Under the pieces are notes generated by a model. That model worked only from the letters and a program-made list of their open reading frames with translations, did no database searches and was not told where the DNA came from. A DNA stretch of 64,000 bases from Pseudomonadota bacterium (GTDB taxonomy: Bacteria > Myxococcota_A > Polyangia > Haliangiales > Haliangiaceae): the NCBI GenBank assembly GCA_023428295.1, contig JAEYYV010000234.1, positions 10,093 through 74,092 on the forward strand. The letters are read 5' to 3'. Made by a program: the position numbers and the translations under genes. Shown piece after piece: positions 45,440 to 54,044 of this stretch. Position 1 is the first letter of the stretch, and the number at the start of each line of letters is the position of its first letter.

Positions 45440-46891
45440 CTACTTCCCCAGAACATCGATGTTGAAGCGTTTGCAGATCTCCGCGTAGTTGCCCTGCTGC
45501 GGCAGCTTTGCGTAGTAGAGCTTCGCCTTTGCGGCCTGCTTCGAACGACACGCCGCCACGAAGGCATTCTTGATCACACCCGTGCTGAACTTGCATCGCA
45601 AGGACGCCTCGAATTGCTCGAGCGCAGCGGCGTCCATGCCGTTCGAGAGATAGCTGTCGCCCTTCTTCTTCAGCTCCTCTGCATCACAGCTCGCCGAGGT
45701 CCCGTCCTCGATGTCGATGCCGTAGCGCAGACAGATCTGCGCGTACGAAGACCGCGTGGCCGCCGGCACCGCCCCCAGGTGCTTCTTCGCCTTCGCCGCC
45801 TGCTTCGAGCGACACGCCGCCATCAGCGCCTTCTTCGAGACCGCCGGATCCGCCTTGCACGCGAGCGAGGCCTCGAACTGCACGAGCGCCGCGGAGTCCA
45901 TGCCGTTCGCGAGCAGGTCGTCGCCCTTCCTCGCCGTCTCGCCGGCATCACACGTCGCTGTCTTCTTCTTGTACTTGGTGCAGCACGTCCCCTCGTAGTT
46001 CGTCAGCACGCACGAGACTTCGTCACACGAGCGGTCGTGCTGCGTCTCCGTCGTCGTGTCGTTCGCGTCTTTGCGGCTCTTCGTCGGTACTTCTTTGTTC
46101 TCGGTCTTCTCTTTCTTGTCGGTCTCTTTCTCTCGCAGGGTCTCGGCATCGCGGTTCAGCAGCTCGAACCGGAGCTTCGCGACCTCGCGCTCGAGCTCGG
46201 CGATGCGCTTGCGTGCATCGTCGTCGGTCGATCCACCGACGGAGAGCTGCTCGGCTGGCGTTGGCTTCTCGCCAAACGTCATCGTCGCTCCCGGCTGGAT
46301 GTTCACCGTCTGGCCGTTGCTCGTGGCCTTCACGTGGCCCTCGTAGACGATCACCGTCACGAGCGAGACCACGATCGCTGCTGCACTTCCAACTCCCATC
46401 GCACGCACATCGGATCGATTCATCGAGACCTCCACGCGAAGGCTCGCGCCTCTCGCTTCGATCGACGCCAACGCGGCGTCGATCACCAGGTTGTCCTCGT
46501 CGGACACGCGCCACGTCACGGCACCGCGTGATTGCGAGACCGCGACGTCCGCGCCGCGACGGGTCCACGTGAGCTGAGCACCCGAATCGAGCACCGCCGA
46601 CGAGCGGCCGAGATCGAGCGTCTGCGGCGCCGTCGTCGCGACGACACCACTGCCACTCTCGGGCGCGCGCTCGATCCCCCACAGCGCGAACGCGAGGATC
46701 GCGACGAGCGCGGCGAGCGAGCCCGCTCCGATCACCCACCGACGGAGCGAGCGTGGCGTCACCACCGCGTGCGGTACGTGCTCGCGCGCTCGACGCACGA
46801 CGGCGTCGGCGAGTCCCGCCGCCGGCGGTGGAACCTCCCACGCCGACAGATCGTAGTCCGTGTCGAGGCTGTCTTCGTCGTGTTCACCCAT
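45440..46891 (-). CDS. FecR-like anti-sigma factor with duplicated Cys-containing C-terminal domain
   Basis: 483 residues. Cytoplasmic N-terminus (1-47), transmembrane helix about 50-70, FecR-type beta domain (about 80-215: LDLGRSSAVLDSGAQLTWTRRGADVAVSQSRGAVTWRVS). A coiled-coil/charged linker follows (about 225-295), then two tandem ~80-residue copies of a helical domain, each CDAxE...KGD...NGMDxAALxQFEASLxCK...AACRSKQAAKAK...YAxIC. The gene overlaps the upstream ECF sigma gene by 8 bases, the usual sigma/anti-sigma arrangement. The repeated domain may sense an envelope signal. Confidence 0.88.
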   Translation of the reverse strand: MGEHDEDSLDTDYDLSAWEVPPPAAGLADAVVRRAREHVPHAVVTPRSLRRWVIGAGSLAALVAILAFALWGIERAPESGSGVVATTAPQTLDLGRSSAVLDSGAQLTWTRRGADVAVSQSRGAVTWRVSDEDNLVIDAALASIEARGASLRVEVSMNRSDVRAMGVGSAAAIVVSLVTVIVYEGHVKATSNGQTVNIQPGATMTFGEKPTPAEQLSVGGSTDDDARKRIAELEREVAKLRFELLNRDAETLREKETDKKEKTENKEVPTKSRKDANDTTTETQHDRSCDEVSCVLTNYEGTCCTKYKKKTATCDAGETARKGDDLLANGMDSAALVQFEASLACKADPAVSKKALMAACRSKQAAKAKKHLGAVPAATRSSYAQICLRYGIDIEDGTSASCDAEELKKKGDSYLSNGMDAAALEQFEASLRCKFSTGVIKNAFVAACRSKQAAKAKLYYAKLPQQGNYAEICKRFNIDVLGK

Positions 46892-47465
46892 GACGTACTC
46901 CGATACCCGCGGCCGTCAGGTACTCGCGGAGCGCACCGCGCGCGCGTGCAAGTCGCGACTTCACCGTGCCGAGGTCGACCTCGAGCGCGCTCGCGATCTC
47001 GTGATAGTCGAGCTCGTGATACTCGCGCAGCACGAACACCGCGCGCTGCGAATCGGGAAGCGCGGCAACACCCGCCGCGATCGCCGCGCCGAGTCGCTTG
47101 CGCTCCGCTGCAGAGTCGGTGCGTTCACGCGCCGGTACCTCCGCGACGAGCGTCTCGCTCTCCTTGCGTCGCAGCTCGTTGAGCGCGAGCCGCGTCGCGA
47201 TGGTGAGCATCCATGTCTTCAGCGTCGCGGGTCCTTGCGGTTCGAACGACGGCAGCGCACGAAGCACGCGCACGAACGTCTCCTGCACGAGATCCTCGAC
47301 GCGATGACGCGAGCGCCCGACGAGCAATCGCCACACGAGCGAGTGCACCGCGCTCTGATAGCAGGCCACGAGATCACGCCACGCGCGCTCGTCACCACGC
47401 TGCGCACGTCGCAGCGTCAGCTCGTCGAGCTGGTCGGTGCGGCGGGCCATCGCAGCGGCAGGCAT
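46884..47465 (-). CDS. ECF-family RNA polymerase sigma factor
   Basis: 193 residues. Region 2 (about 20-90) has DLVQETFVRVLRALPSFEPQ, and region 4 (about 130-185) has LPDSQRAVFVLREYHELDYHEIASALEVDLGTVKSRLARARGAL. It is followed by its FecR-like anti-sigma with an 8-base overlap. Upstream is a GGAACTTT/TGATAC promoter-like pair (47475-47503), so it probably activates its own operon. Start is ATG 47465; an ATG five codons in is an alternative. Confidence 0.95.
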   Translation of the reverse strand: MPAAAMARRTDQLDELTLRRAQRGDERAWRDLVACYQSAVHSLVWRLLVGRSRHRVEDLVQETFVRVLRALPSFEPQGPATLKTWMLTIATRLALNELRRKESETLVAEVPARERTDSAAERKRLGAAIAAGVAALPDSQRAVFVLREYHELDYHEIASALEVDLGTVKSRLARARGALREYLTAAGIGVRHG

Positions 47466-47474
47466 TGCTGACCG

Positions 47475-47503
47475 GTATCACCCGCCTCGCGAACAAAAGT
47501 TCC
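47475..47503 (-). promoter_or_regulatory. Putative ECF-type autoregulatory promoter
   Basis: On the minus strand GGAACTTT (47503-47496) is a textbook ECF -35 element. After a 15-base spacer TGATAC (47480-47475) can serve as -10. The expected start lies only a few bases before the sigma factor ATG at 47465. The pairing is inferred from spacing and known ECF -35 consensus. Confidence 0.55.
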
Positions 47504-47569
47504 ACGAGGGCTGCGCGATCATCGAGCGATCGGCGATTCGAGGCCGACGCCCGCGCTAACTCGTGAAGA

Positions 47570-48046
47570 TTACTCGGTGCGGATGTTGGTCGAGACGAAC
47601 GTCCGGTAGCCCGTGGCCGGGAACTGCAGCTTCGAGACCGCGGTCTCGACGCACTTCACGACCTTCATGCTGACCTTCTGGATGTCCGGGCTGGTGCCGC
47701 GAACCTCGACGGACATCACGTGGCCATCGCCGCCGATCGGCATGCGCACCTCGTACGTCACGCCCTCGGGTTGTCCCTGCGTGCACGCCTCGAGCGCGGG
47801 CTTCGCCGCGATCAAGACGTCGCGATAGTCAGAGCCCGTGACCTCTCTCGTCGGCGGTGGTGGCGCCGGGCGCTGTGCGCGCTGCTTGCAGCCGCGCCAC
47901 GGCTTCATGCCGGTCTTCTTGATGACCGCGCTCTTTGGCGGCGCTTGCGTACACTGCTTGGACGCCACGACGATCGCGGACGCGCTGAAGGCGACGGTAG
48001 CGAGAGCGAGGACCCAACGAGAACGAGCCGACTCCGCGAGCTTCAT
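47570..48046 (-). CDS. Periplasmic TonB-C-like protein of 158 residues
   Basis: ATG 48046 gives MKLAESARSRWVLALATVAF with a signal anchor (about 11-28). A basic, Pro-rich linker (PAPPPPTREV) leads to a C-terminal domain (about 80-158) of the type found in AgmX/TonB-C-like myxobacterial proteins (YEVRMPIGGDGHVMSVEVRGTSPDIQKVSMKVVKCVETAVSKLQFPATG). Such domains often carry a conserved Cys, present here twice. It follows the thrC gene on the same strand with only 10 bases between, but is not related in function. Confidence 0.7.
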   Translation of the reverse strand: MKLAESARSRWVLALATVAFSASAIVVASKQCTQAPPKSAVIKKTGMKPWRGCKQRAQRPAPPPPTREVTGSDYRDVLIAAKPALEACTQGQPEGVTYEVRMPIGGDGHVMSVEVRGTSPDIQKVSMKVVKCVETAVSKLQFPATGYRTFVSTNIRTE

Positions 48047-48056
48047 CACGACCAGT

Positions 48057-49406
48057 CTACGCGGGGGCCGTCGAGCCGTCGAGGCCGCGTTGCAGGGCCT
48101 CGCGGATCGCGTCGTAGGACTCCGGAAGCTCGACGGGGATGTTGCGGTAGCGAGGGGCATTTACCCCCGCGAGCGTCCCCTCGTGATAGCCGACCTTGAA
48201 GTCAGCGAACTTGAGGCCGCTCGCCGTCGAGATGACGACGACTTCGTGATCACGCGTGACCTCCCCGCGCGCTGCGAGCTTGGTCAGCGCGGCCAGTGCG
48301 ACGCCGGTGTGCGGGCAGGTAAACAAACCGTCGCGATCCGCGAGCGCGGACGCGTCCGCGAGCTCCGCCTCGGTGGCGATCTCGACCACGCCGTCGAACG
48401 CCTTCAGGGCGCGAACCGCCTTCGCGAAGCTGACCGGGTTTCCGATCTGGATCGCGCTCGCCAACGTGGTCTGCGCCTTCACCGCCTGAAGCGGCGCCCA
48501 TCCCGCGCGATAGCTCGCGTACAGCGGGCTCGCGTGCGCGGCTTGTGCGACGCAGATGCGCGGCCGCTTCTCGAGGATGCCGAGCGCGACCAGCATCTCG
48601 AAGCCCGCTCCGAGCGCGCTCACGTTGCCGAGGTTGCCGCCGGGGATCACGACCCAATCGGGCGCGCGCCATCCGAGCTGCTGCACGAGCTCGATCGCGA
48701 CCGTCTTCTGTCCTTCGAGGCGCAGCGAGTTCATCGAGTTCGCGAGGTACACGCCTTCCTTCGCGGCGAGCTCTTGCACGAGCCGCATGCAGCCGTCGAA
48801 GTCGGTGTCGATCGCGAGCACGAGCGATCCCATCGCGAGCGGTTGCACGAGCTGCGCGGTCGAGATCTTCCCGCGCGGCAAGATCACGACGCTGCGAATG
48901 CCCGCCGCCGCCGCGTACGCCGCGAGCGCTGCGGACGTGTCGCCCGTCGACGCGCACGCGATCGCGCGGATCGGTGTCCCGCGCGCGATCATCTGCTTGA
49001 CCATCGACACGAGCACCGTCATGCCGAGGTCCTTGAACGATCCCGAGTGCGACGTGCCGCATTGCTTCACGCGCACGCGACCGAGGCCGAGCGCCTTGGC
49101 GAACTGCGGCACCGGCGTCAGGTGCGTTCCGCCCTCGAGCATCGACACGATGTTTGCCTCGTCGAGCGACGGCGCGACCCACTCGTGCTTTCCCCACACG
49201 CCCGATCCCCACGGCTCGTCGGCGTCGGCCGATCGCCAGCGCGACTCGAACAGCTTCATCCACGCCGATGCCGGCCGCTCCTTCAGCGCTGCGAGGTCAT
49301 GCACCACCTCGAGCAAGTCGCCGCACGTCGGGCAGCGATAGATGACCTGATCGAGCGGATAGCCGCCGTGACAGCCCGCGATGCAGCGAAACTCCGCCGA
49401 GAACAT
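48057..49406 (-). CDS. thrC: Threonine synthase
   Basis: PLP enzyme converting O-phosphohomoserine to threonine. 449 residues. An N-terminal zinc-ribbon-like motif C8-x3-C12...C25-x2-C28 precedes the catalytic fold. PLP lysine K125 lies in SGSFKDLG; ASTGDTSAALAAYAA and VIPGGNLGNVSALGAGF bind the substrate phosphate and cofactor. The zinc ribbon and length resemble archaeal/plant-type (type 2) enzymes more than the E. coli form. Divergent or convergent neighbours are unrelated. Confidence 0.94.
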   Translation of the reverse strand: MFSAEFRCIAGCHGGYPLDQVIYRCPTCGDLLEVVHDLAALKERPASAWMKLFESRWRSADADEPWGSGVWGKHEWVAPSLDEANIVSMLEGGTHLTPVPQFAKALGLGRVRVKQCGTSHSGSFKDLGMTVLVSMVKQMIARGTPIRAIACASTGDTSAALAAYAAAAGIRSVVILPRGKISTAQLVQPLAMGSLVLAIDTDFDGCMRLVQELAAKEGVYLANSMNSLRLEGQKTVAIELVQQLGWRAPDWVVIPGGNLGNVSALGAGFEMLVALGILEKRPRICVAQAAHASPLYASYRAGWAPLQAVKAQTTLASAIQIGNPVSFAKAVRALKAFDGVVEIATEAELADASALADRDGLFTCPHTGVALAALTKLAARGEVTRDHEVVVISTASGLKFADFKVGYHEGTLAGVNAPRYRNIPVELPESYDAIREALQRGLDGSTAPA

Positions 49407-49432
49407 GCGACGACTCTAGCGTCTCGCGCGCG

Positions 49433-50917
49433 CTAGGTCTTTGGCTTGGCCTTGATGATGACCTGGTTGTCTTTGACGACGACCGAGAACTCCACGCCTT
49501 TCGCTTTGTACTGCTCCATGATCTTCGGAGCCTGCGTGTTGATCGTCTTCATCAGCTTGCTGTACGCGCCCGGCCCCGCCTCTTCGCCGACCATCTCCTT
49601 GGCCTTGACGTACTTGGCGTAGAGCGCGTTGACGTCCGCAGCGTTCATGCCCGGAGGTGGCCTCTGCGCGGGCTGCTCGGGTTTGGGCGCCGGCATCGTG
49701 GGCCGCGGCTTCGGCGCGACCGGCGTGGGCTCGAACGGTCCCTGCATCGACTGCACGGGGATCGGTTGGCGTCCGCTCGACGCGCCCGGCGCGATCGGAT
49801 TGGGTCGCGATTGCTGCGACGGCGCATTGCCCGCACCGACGGGACGCGGCACCGCGCCTGGCTTCGCCGGCATCGGCACGACGGGCATCGCCTGCGTGCG
49901 CGCGGGCGAGGGAACCGCCGGCCGCGGAATGGCGGGCGGTCGCGGGATCGGCGGAGGTGCACCGCGCGGCGGAGGCACGACCGGCACCGCTTGGGTCTTC
50001 GGCTCGCTCGGCGGTCGCGTGATGGGCGTTCCCGGTGGGGGCGTCGCCGTACCGCGAGGCGGCGCTAGGTTGGTCACGCCCGGAATCGACGACTGCTTGG
50101 TCGGCAGCCCCGGCAACGCACGCACCACCGGCGTCACCACACCCGTCGGCTCGTCCTCCACCGCGCGCGGTGCACGCTGCTCGTGCACACCCGTGGGATC
50201 GTCCTCGACCGCGCGCGGAATCGCCTTGGGCGGAGCGCTCGGCGTGGCGACGCGCGCGATCGGCATCGTGCGCAGCGTCGGCTTCGTCGACGGTGTCTCG
50301 TCGGTCACCGACGCGAAGAACGCCTCGATGTCGAAGTCGTCATCGCCGCCGAGCACGTGCGTGTTCTTCTGCATCGGCGGCGGCCGCGTGATCTTGGGCG
50401 GTGAGCTGTTGATCACCGCCGCATCGCCGTCGTCGAGATCGCCCATGTCGATATCGACATCGCCCGCCTCCTCGGCGCGACGGCGCTTCGCCGCCAACGC
50501 TTGCTCGCGGTCGCGCTTGACCTGCTCGCGCATGCGCTTGGGCATCGCGGCGAGGATCTCCTCGGGCACCTCCTCGCCCGTCATCGCGGCGTTGCGGCTG
50601 ATCTTGGCGAGGTTGCGGATGTACGTGCCGTTCTCGATCTGCCGCAGCGTGCGCCGCCAGTACGAGTTGTACGATCCGAACTTCTGCTGGATGGTCGCGA
50701 ACCGGTAGCGCAGACCCGTGTTGCGAATGTTCAGCTGTTGGAGCTCGCGCAGACGGCGCTCCACGTCGGTGTGAAGCTGCGCCGGAGGCTGCTTCTGCAT
50801 CCCCAGGAAGTACTGCTCGTACAGCACCTTGGTCCGATCGAGGGTCTTGTCGATCATGTCGAGGACATCCTCGATGTCGACTTTGTCCCCGTCCGGCTGT
50901 GCCGACTTCAACGCCAC
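49433..50917 (-). CDS. Scaffold protein with Pro-rich linker and repeated acidic-Thr motifs
   Basis: 494 residues, no signal. N-terminal helical domain (about 1-150; VDIEDVLDMIDKTLDRTKVLYEQYFLGMQKQPP, SYNSYWRRTLRQIENGTY). A long disordered Pro/Ala/Thr-rich centre follows, with two copies of RAVEDxPTGV (EDDPTGV and EDEPTGV). The compact C-terminal domain of ~70 residues starts MNAADVNALYAKYVKAKEMVGE. I recall the C-terminal domain from myxobacterial proteins such as MXAN_5187, without having checked it. The Thr motifs look like docking or phosphorylation sites of Ser/Thr kinases. Divergent from rseP, with 45 bases between. Confidence 0.75.
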   Translation of the reverse strand: MALKSAQPDGDKVDIEDVLDMIDKTLDRTKVLYEQYFLGMQKQPPAQLHTDVERRLRELQQLNIRNTGLRYRFATIQQKFGSYNSYWRRTLRQIENGTYIRNLAKISRNAAMTGEEVPEEILAAMPKRMREQVKRDREQALAAKRRRAEEAGDVDIDMGDLDDGDAAVINSSPPKITRPPPMQKNTHVLGGDDDFDIEAFFASVTDETPSTKPTLRTMPIARVATPSAPPKAIPRAVEDDPTGVHEQRAPRAVEDEPTGVVTPVVRALPGLPTKQSSIPGVTNLAPPRGTATPPPGTPITRPPSEPKTQAVPVVPPPRGAPPPIPRPPAIPRPAVPSPARTQAMPVVPMPAKPGAVPRPVGAGNAPSQQSRPNPIAPGASSGRQPIPVQSMQGPFEPTPVAPKPRPTMPAPKPEQPAQRPPPGMNAADVNALYAKYVKAKEMVGEEAGPGAYSKLMKTINTQAPKIMEQYKAKGVEFSVVVKDNQVIIKAKPKT

Positions 50918-50962
50918 GTGTCGGGAGGATAGCAGTTTCTGCTATAGCGTCGTCGGCCCTAA

Positions 50963-52612
50963 ATGTCGGTCCTCTACTTCCTGCTGCTCGTCGGCGTGCT
51001 CGTGCTCATCCACGAGCTCGGGCACTTCGTGGCCGCGAAGCTGCTGGACATGAAGGTGCTGACGTTCTCGATCGGCTACGGCCGGCCCATCGTGCGCGTG
51101 AAGCTCAAGGAGACGGACTACCAGATCGGCGCGTTCCCCCTCGGTGGCTACGTTCGCATCCTCGGCATCGAGACCGACGACTCCGCACAGAAGACGGACA
51201 CCGGGCGCAGCTTCGCGAGCCGGCCGCTGTGGCAGCGGCTGATCGTGGTGCTCGCCGGCCCGGCGGCAAATCTCTTACTTCCGGTCGTCATCTACTTCGT
51301 CTTCTTCGCGGGTCACACCACGCTGCCGGCCGCGGTGATCGGCGACGTCTTCGACGGCGGCGCTGCCTCGCGTGCGGGCATCGAGCCCGGCGACAAGGTG
51401 CTCGAGATCAACGGCCGCGCGATTCGCTACTGGGAGGAGCTCGAGAACACGGTTCGCTCGTCGGCGGGCAAGGAGCTGCGCCTTCGCGTGTCACGCAACG
51501 GCAAGACGTTCGAGCGGTACGTCACGCCGATCGAGGAGACCGTCCACGCGCGCGACGGCCAAACGCGGCGCGTCGGCTGGGCGGGCATCACGCACTCGCC
51601 GTTCGTGCCGATCGTCGGCGTCGTCGACGGTCAATCGCCCGCCGCGCGCGCCGGCATGCGCACCGGTGACATCATCATCAGCGTCGACGGACAAGCCGTG
51701 CAGAACTGGCGCGACGTCCAACGCGCACTCGGCAAGTTCGTTCGCCGCACGAGCCTCGTGTACTTCCGCGGCACCGAGATCCCCGGCGTGCCGCAGGTGG
51801 AGCTACTCGCTCCCGGCTTCGCCGACCTCGTCCCCGAGACGCGCGTCGCGGACACGCTCGAGCGTCACAGCTACACGGGCCTCGAGCACGCGGAGATGTT
51901 CGTCGCGCGCGTGGATGCGGGCTCTCCCGCGGACAGCGCGGGCCTCCGCCCCGGCGATCTCGTCGTCGCCCTCGACGGAAAGCCGGTGCTGCACTGGCAC
52001 GATCTCGACCAGCGCTTGCAAGCCGAGCCCGACAAGACATTCAAGCTGACGTGGAAGCGCGCCGTCGGTGACAAGACGGAGACGATGTCCGCCGACGTCA
52101 CGCAGGTGCGCCGGCAACGCCTCGACGATTACGACCACACCGTGTCGCGCCTCGTGTTCGGTGCCGGCAACGACATCGATCGCGGCCGCGGCGCGATGAT
52201 CGCCATCGAAGGGCGCGTCGGCTACGCGATGAGCAAGGCGTTCCAGCGCACGGGCGAGACCATCACCACCATGGCGAGCGGCTTCTTCCAGGTGATCGGC
52301 GGCGATACGCCCGGCGATAGCTTCGGCGGCCCGCTGATGATGTGGCGCGTCGCTTCCGTCTCCGGAAACCAAGGATGGGACTCGTTCCTTCTGATGCTGG
52401 CGCTTATCTCTGTCAATCTCGGCCTTATCAACTTGCTGCCCATTCCCATGCTGGACGGTGGTCACCTGCTCGTGTTCGTCATCGAGGGCGCGCGGCGGCG
52501 CAAGCTGTCCGCCGAGACGCACAAGCGCATCCAGCTCGCGGGGTTGATCCTCGTGGGCGTCATCACCATCCTCGCGCTGCGCAACGACGTCATGCGCTTC
52601 TTCTTCCGATGA
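50963..52612 (+). CDS. rseP: RseP-family site-2 zinc protease with three PDZ domains
   Basis: Intramembrane protease that cuts anti-sigma and other membrane proteins. 549 residues; E. coli RseP has 450. The zinc motif HELGH is at 17-21 in TM1, with LDG at 497-499 in the C-terminal helix (PIPMLDGGHLL). The insertion holds three PDZ-like units at about 115-195 (GGAASRAGIEPGDKVLEING), 210-290 (SPAARAGMRTGDIIISVDG) and 315-390 (SPADSAGLRPGDLVVALDG), one more than usual. Its stop overlaps the tsaB start (ATGA). Confidence 0.95.
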   Translation: MSVLYFLLLVGVLVLIHELGHFVAAKLLDMKVLTFSIGYGRPIVRVKLKETDYQIGAFPLGGYVRILGIETDDSAQKTDTGRSFASRPLWQRLIVVLAGPAANLLLPVVIYFVFFAGHTTLPAAVIGDVFDGGAASRAGIEPGDKVLEINGRAIRYWEELENTVRSSAGKELRLRVSRNGKTFERYVTPIEETVHARDGQTRRVGWAGITHSPFVPIVGVVDGQSPAARAGMRTGDIIISVDGQAVQNWRDVQRALGKFVRRTSLVYFRGTEIPGVPQVELLAPGFADLVPETRVADTLERHSYTGLEHAEMFVARVDAGSPADSAGLRPGDLVVALDGKPVLHWHDLDQRLQAEPDKTFKLTWKRAVGDKTETMSADVTQVRRQRLDDYDHTVSRLVFGAGNDIDRGRGAMIAIEGRVGYAMSKAFQRTGETITTMASGFFQVIGGDTPGDSFGGPLMMWRVASVSGNQGWDSFLLMLALISVNLGLINLLPIPMLDGGHLLVFVIEGARRRKLSAETHKRIQLAGLILVGVITILALRNDVMRFFFR

Positions 52613-53322
52613 AGGTCCTCGGACTCGATAGCGCCACGCTGACCGCGGGCATCGCGATCGTCGACGGCGACACGGTGCTCGCCGACGCGCGGCATGATCA
52701 GAGCGGCCGCACCGCGGACCTGCTCGTCACGCTCGATAGCGTGTGCAAGCGCGCCGGTGTTTCGCCGATGGAGCTCGACGCGATCGCCGTGGGCGCCGGG
52801 CCCGGATCGTTCACCGGCCTTCGCATCGGCATGGCGACGGCCAAGGGCATCGCGTTCGCGGCGCAGAAACCGCTGTGGGCCGTGTCCTCGCTCGCCGCGC
52901 TCGCACACGACGGCGCCACGCACCTCGGCAACGAGCAGCTCTTTCCGTACCTCGACGGTGTGATCGTCGCGGTCCTCGACGCGCGTCGCGGTGAGGTGTT
53001 CGCCGGCTGCTACGCGAACGACGTCCTCGTCGGCGAGGAGCGCGTGCTCTCGCCGCGCGAGCTCGTGGCGTGGGTCACGGAGCAAGCGGGCGATCGGCTC
53101 GTCTCGTATGTCGGCGACGCGATCGATGCATTTCCCGACGAGCTCGGCGCGCTCTCGGCCACCTGGCATCGAACGACACCATCGGGCATCTCCGTGGCAG
53201 AGCGCGCACTCGCCGGCGCGCGCGTCGATGTCCTCGTCACGGGCGGCCCCACGTATATCCGACCGTCGGAGGCCGAGGTGCTCTACCCCGATGGTGTCCC
53301 TGGTGCACTGAAACGATCGTGA
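52609..53322 (+). CDS. tsaB: tRNA threonylcarbamoyladenosine biosynthesis protein TsaB
   Basis: 237 residues, ASKHA fold. N-terminus [20 protein letters not shown] and the diagnostic [23 protein letters not shown]. TsaB is the partner of TsaD in making t6A37 in ANN-decoding tRNAs. It usually lacks its own catalytic site, as here. Translation is coupled to rseP by ATGA, and the small YdcH-like gene follows 38 bases on. Confidence 0.95.
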   Translation: MKVLGLDSATLTAGIAIVDGDTVLADARHDQSGRTADLLVTLDSVCKRAGVSPMELDAIAVGAGPGSFTGLRIGMATAKGIAFAAQKPLWAVSSLAALAHDGATHLGNEQLFPYLDGVIVAVLDARRGEVFAGCYANDVLVGEERVLSPRELVAWVTEQAGDRLVSYVGDAIDAFPDELGALSATWHRTTPSGISVAERALAGARVDVLVTGGPTYIRPSEAEVLYPDGVPGALKRS

Positions 53323-53360
53323 TAGGCTCGAATCCAGGGTCGAAAACCTGGAGGCCACGT

Positions 53361-53549
53361 TTGAGCACATTGACCGAAGCGTCGAAGGAATCTCTCCTCG
53401 CGGAGCTCACCGCCGAGCACCGCCGCCTCGATGAAGAAGTGCAACAACTGGAGCGACGCAGATCGCTGACGCCTGCGGAGCAAGCCGAGATATCGCGCCT
53501 GAAGAAGCAGAAGCTTCTGACCAAAGACCGCATCGCCCGGCTGGCGTAA
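53361..53549 (+). CDS. YdcH/DUF465-like small coiled-coil protein
   Basis: 62 residues. Start TTG 53361 is chosen because GGAGG lies 6 bases upstream and no ATG or GTG is in frame. The sequence is helical and charged: LLAELTAEHRRLDEEVQQLERR, then SLTPAEQAEISRLKKQKLLTKDRI, matching the pattern of the YdcH (DUF465) family. Function unknown. Confidence 0.75.
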   Translation: MSTLTEASKESLLAELTAEHRRLDEEVQQLERRRSLTPAEQAEISRLKKQKLLTKDRIARLA

Positions 53550-53567
53550 CGCTGGTACCAAGTAGGC

Positions 53568-54044
53568 GTGCAGCTCACGCCTGAGATGATCGAGAAGATG
53601 CGGGCCATCGGCCTGCGTCTCGACCGTGCTGGAACGTTCTGGCACGAGGGGAGCGCGGTCACGCATCCGCGACTTCGCCAAGCGCTGCTGCGCTGGCTCG
53701 ATGTCCGTCCCGAGGATCAGCGCGACATCGTGCGCCTCGACGACAAGCGTTACGCATATGTCGACGTCGAGGACGCTCACCTGCGCGCGCTGTCGGCGCG
53801 ATGGGACGGCGATCGCTGCTTCGTCTTGTGGGACGACGAGCAGGAAGAAGAGCTCGCTTACGCGACGCTGCGCCAAGCAGACGATCACGCGCTCTACGCG
53901 TCCGCGCGTGGCCGGCTGCGCGGGCGCATCGCAGGTCCCGCGTATCACGCGATCGCGGAGCACATCGTCGAGACCGGTGAGACCGGTGACTCGTTCGCGC
54001 TCGAGGCCGCGGGACAACGCTTCTCGATCGCGAACGCTGCGTGA
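53568..54044 (+). CDS. DUF1285-like protein
   Basis: 158 residues from GTG 53568 (18 bases after the YdcH-like stop). The opening [23 protein letters not shown] and later [13 protein letters not shown] resemble the DUF1285 domain (RIxRDGTWFHEG), a PH-like fold of unknown role. No membrane segment. Its stop abuts that of the convergent gene with no gap. Confidence 0.65.
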   Translation: MQLTPEMIEKMRAIGLRLDRAGTFWHEGSAVTHPRLRQALLRWLDVRPEDQRDIVRLDDKRYAYVDVEDAHLRALSARWDGDRCFVLWDDEQEEELAYATLRQADDHALYASARGRLRGRIAGPAYHAIAEHIVETGETGDSFALEAAGQRFSIANAA

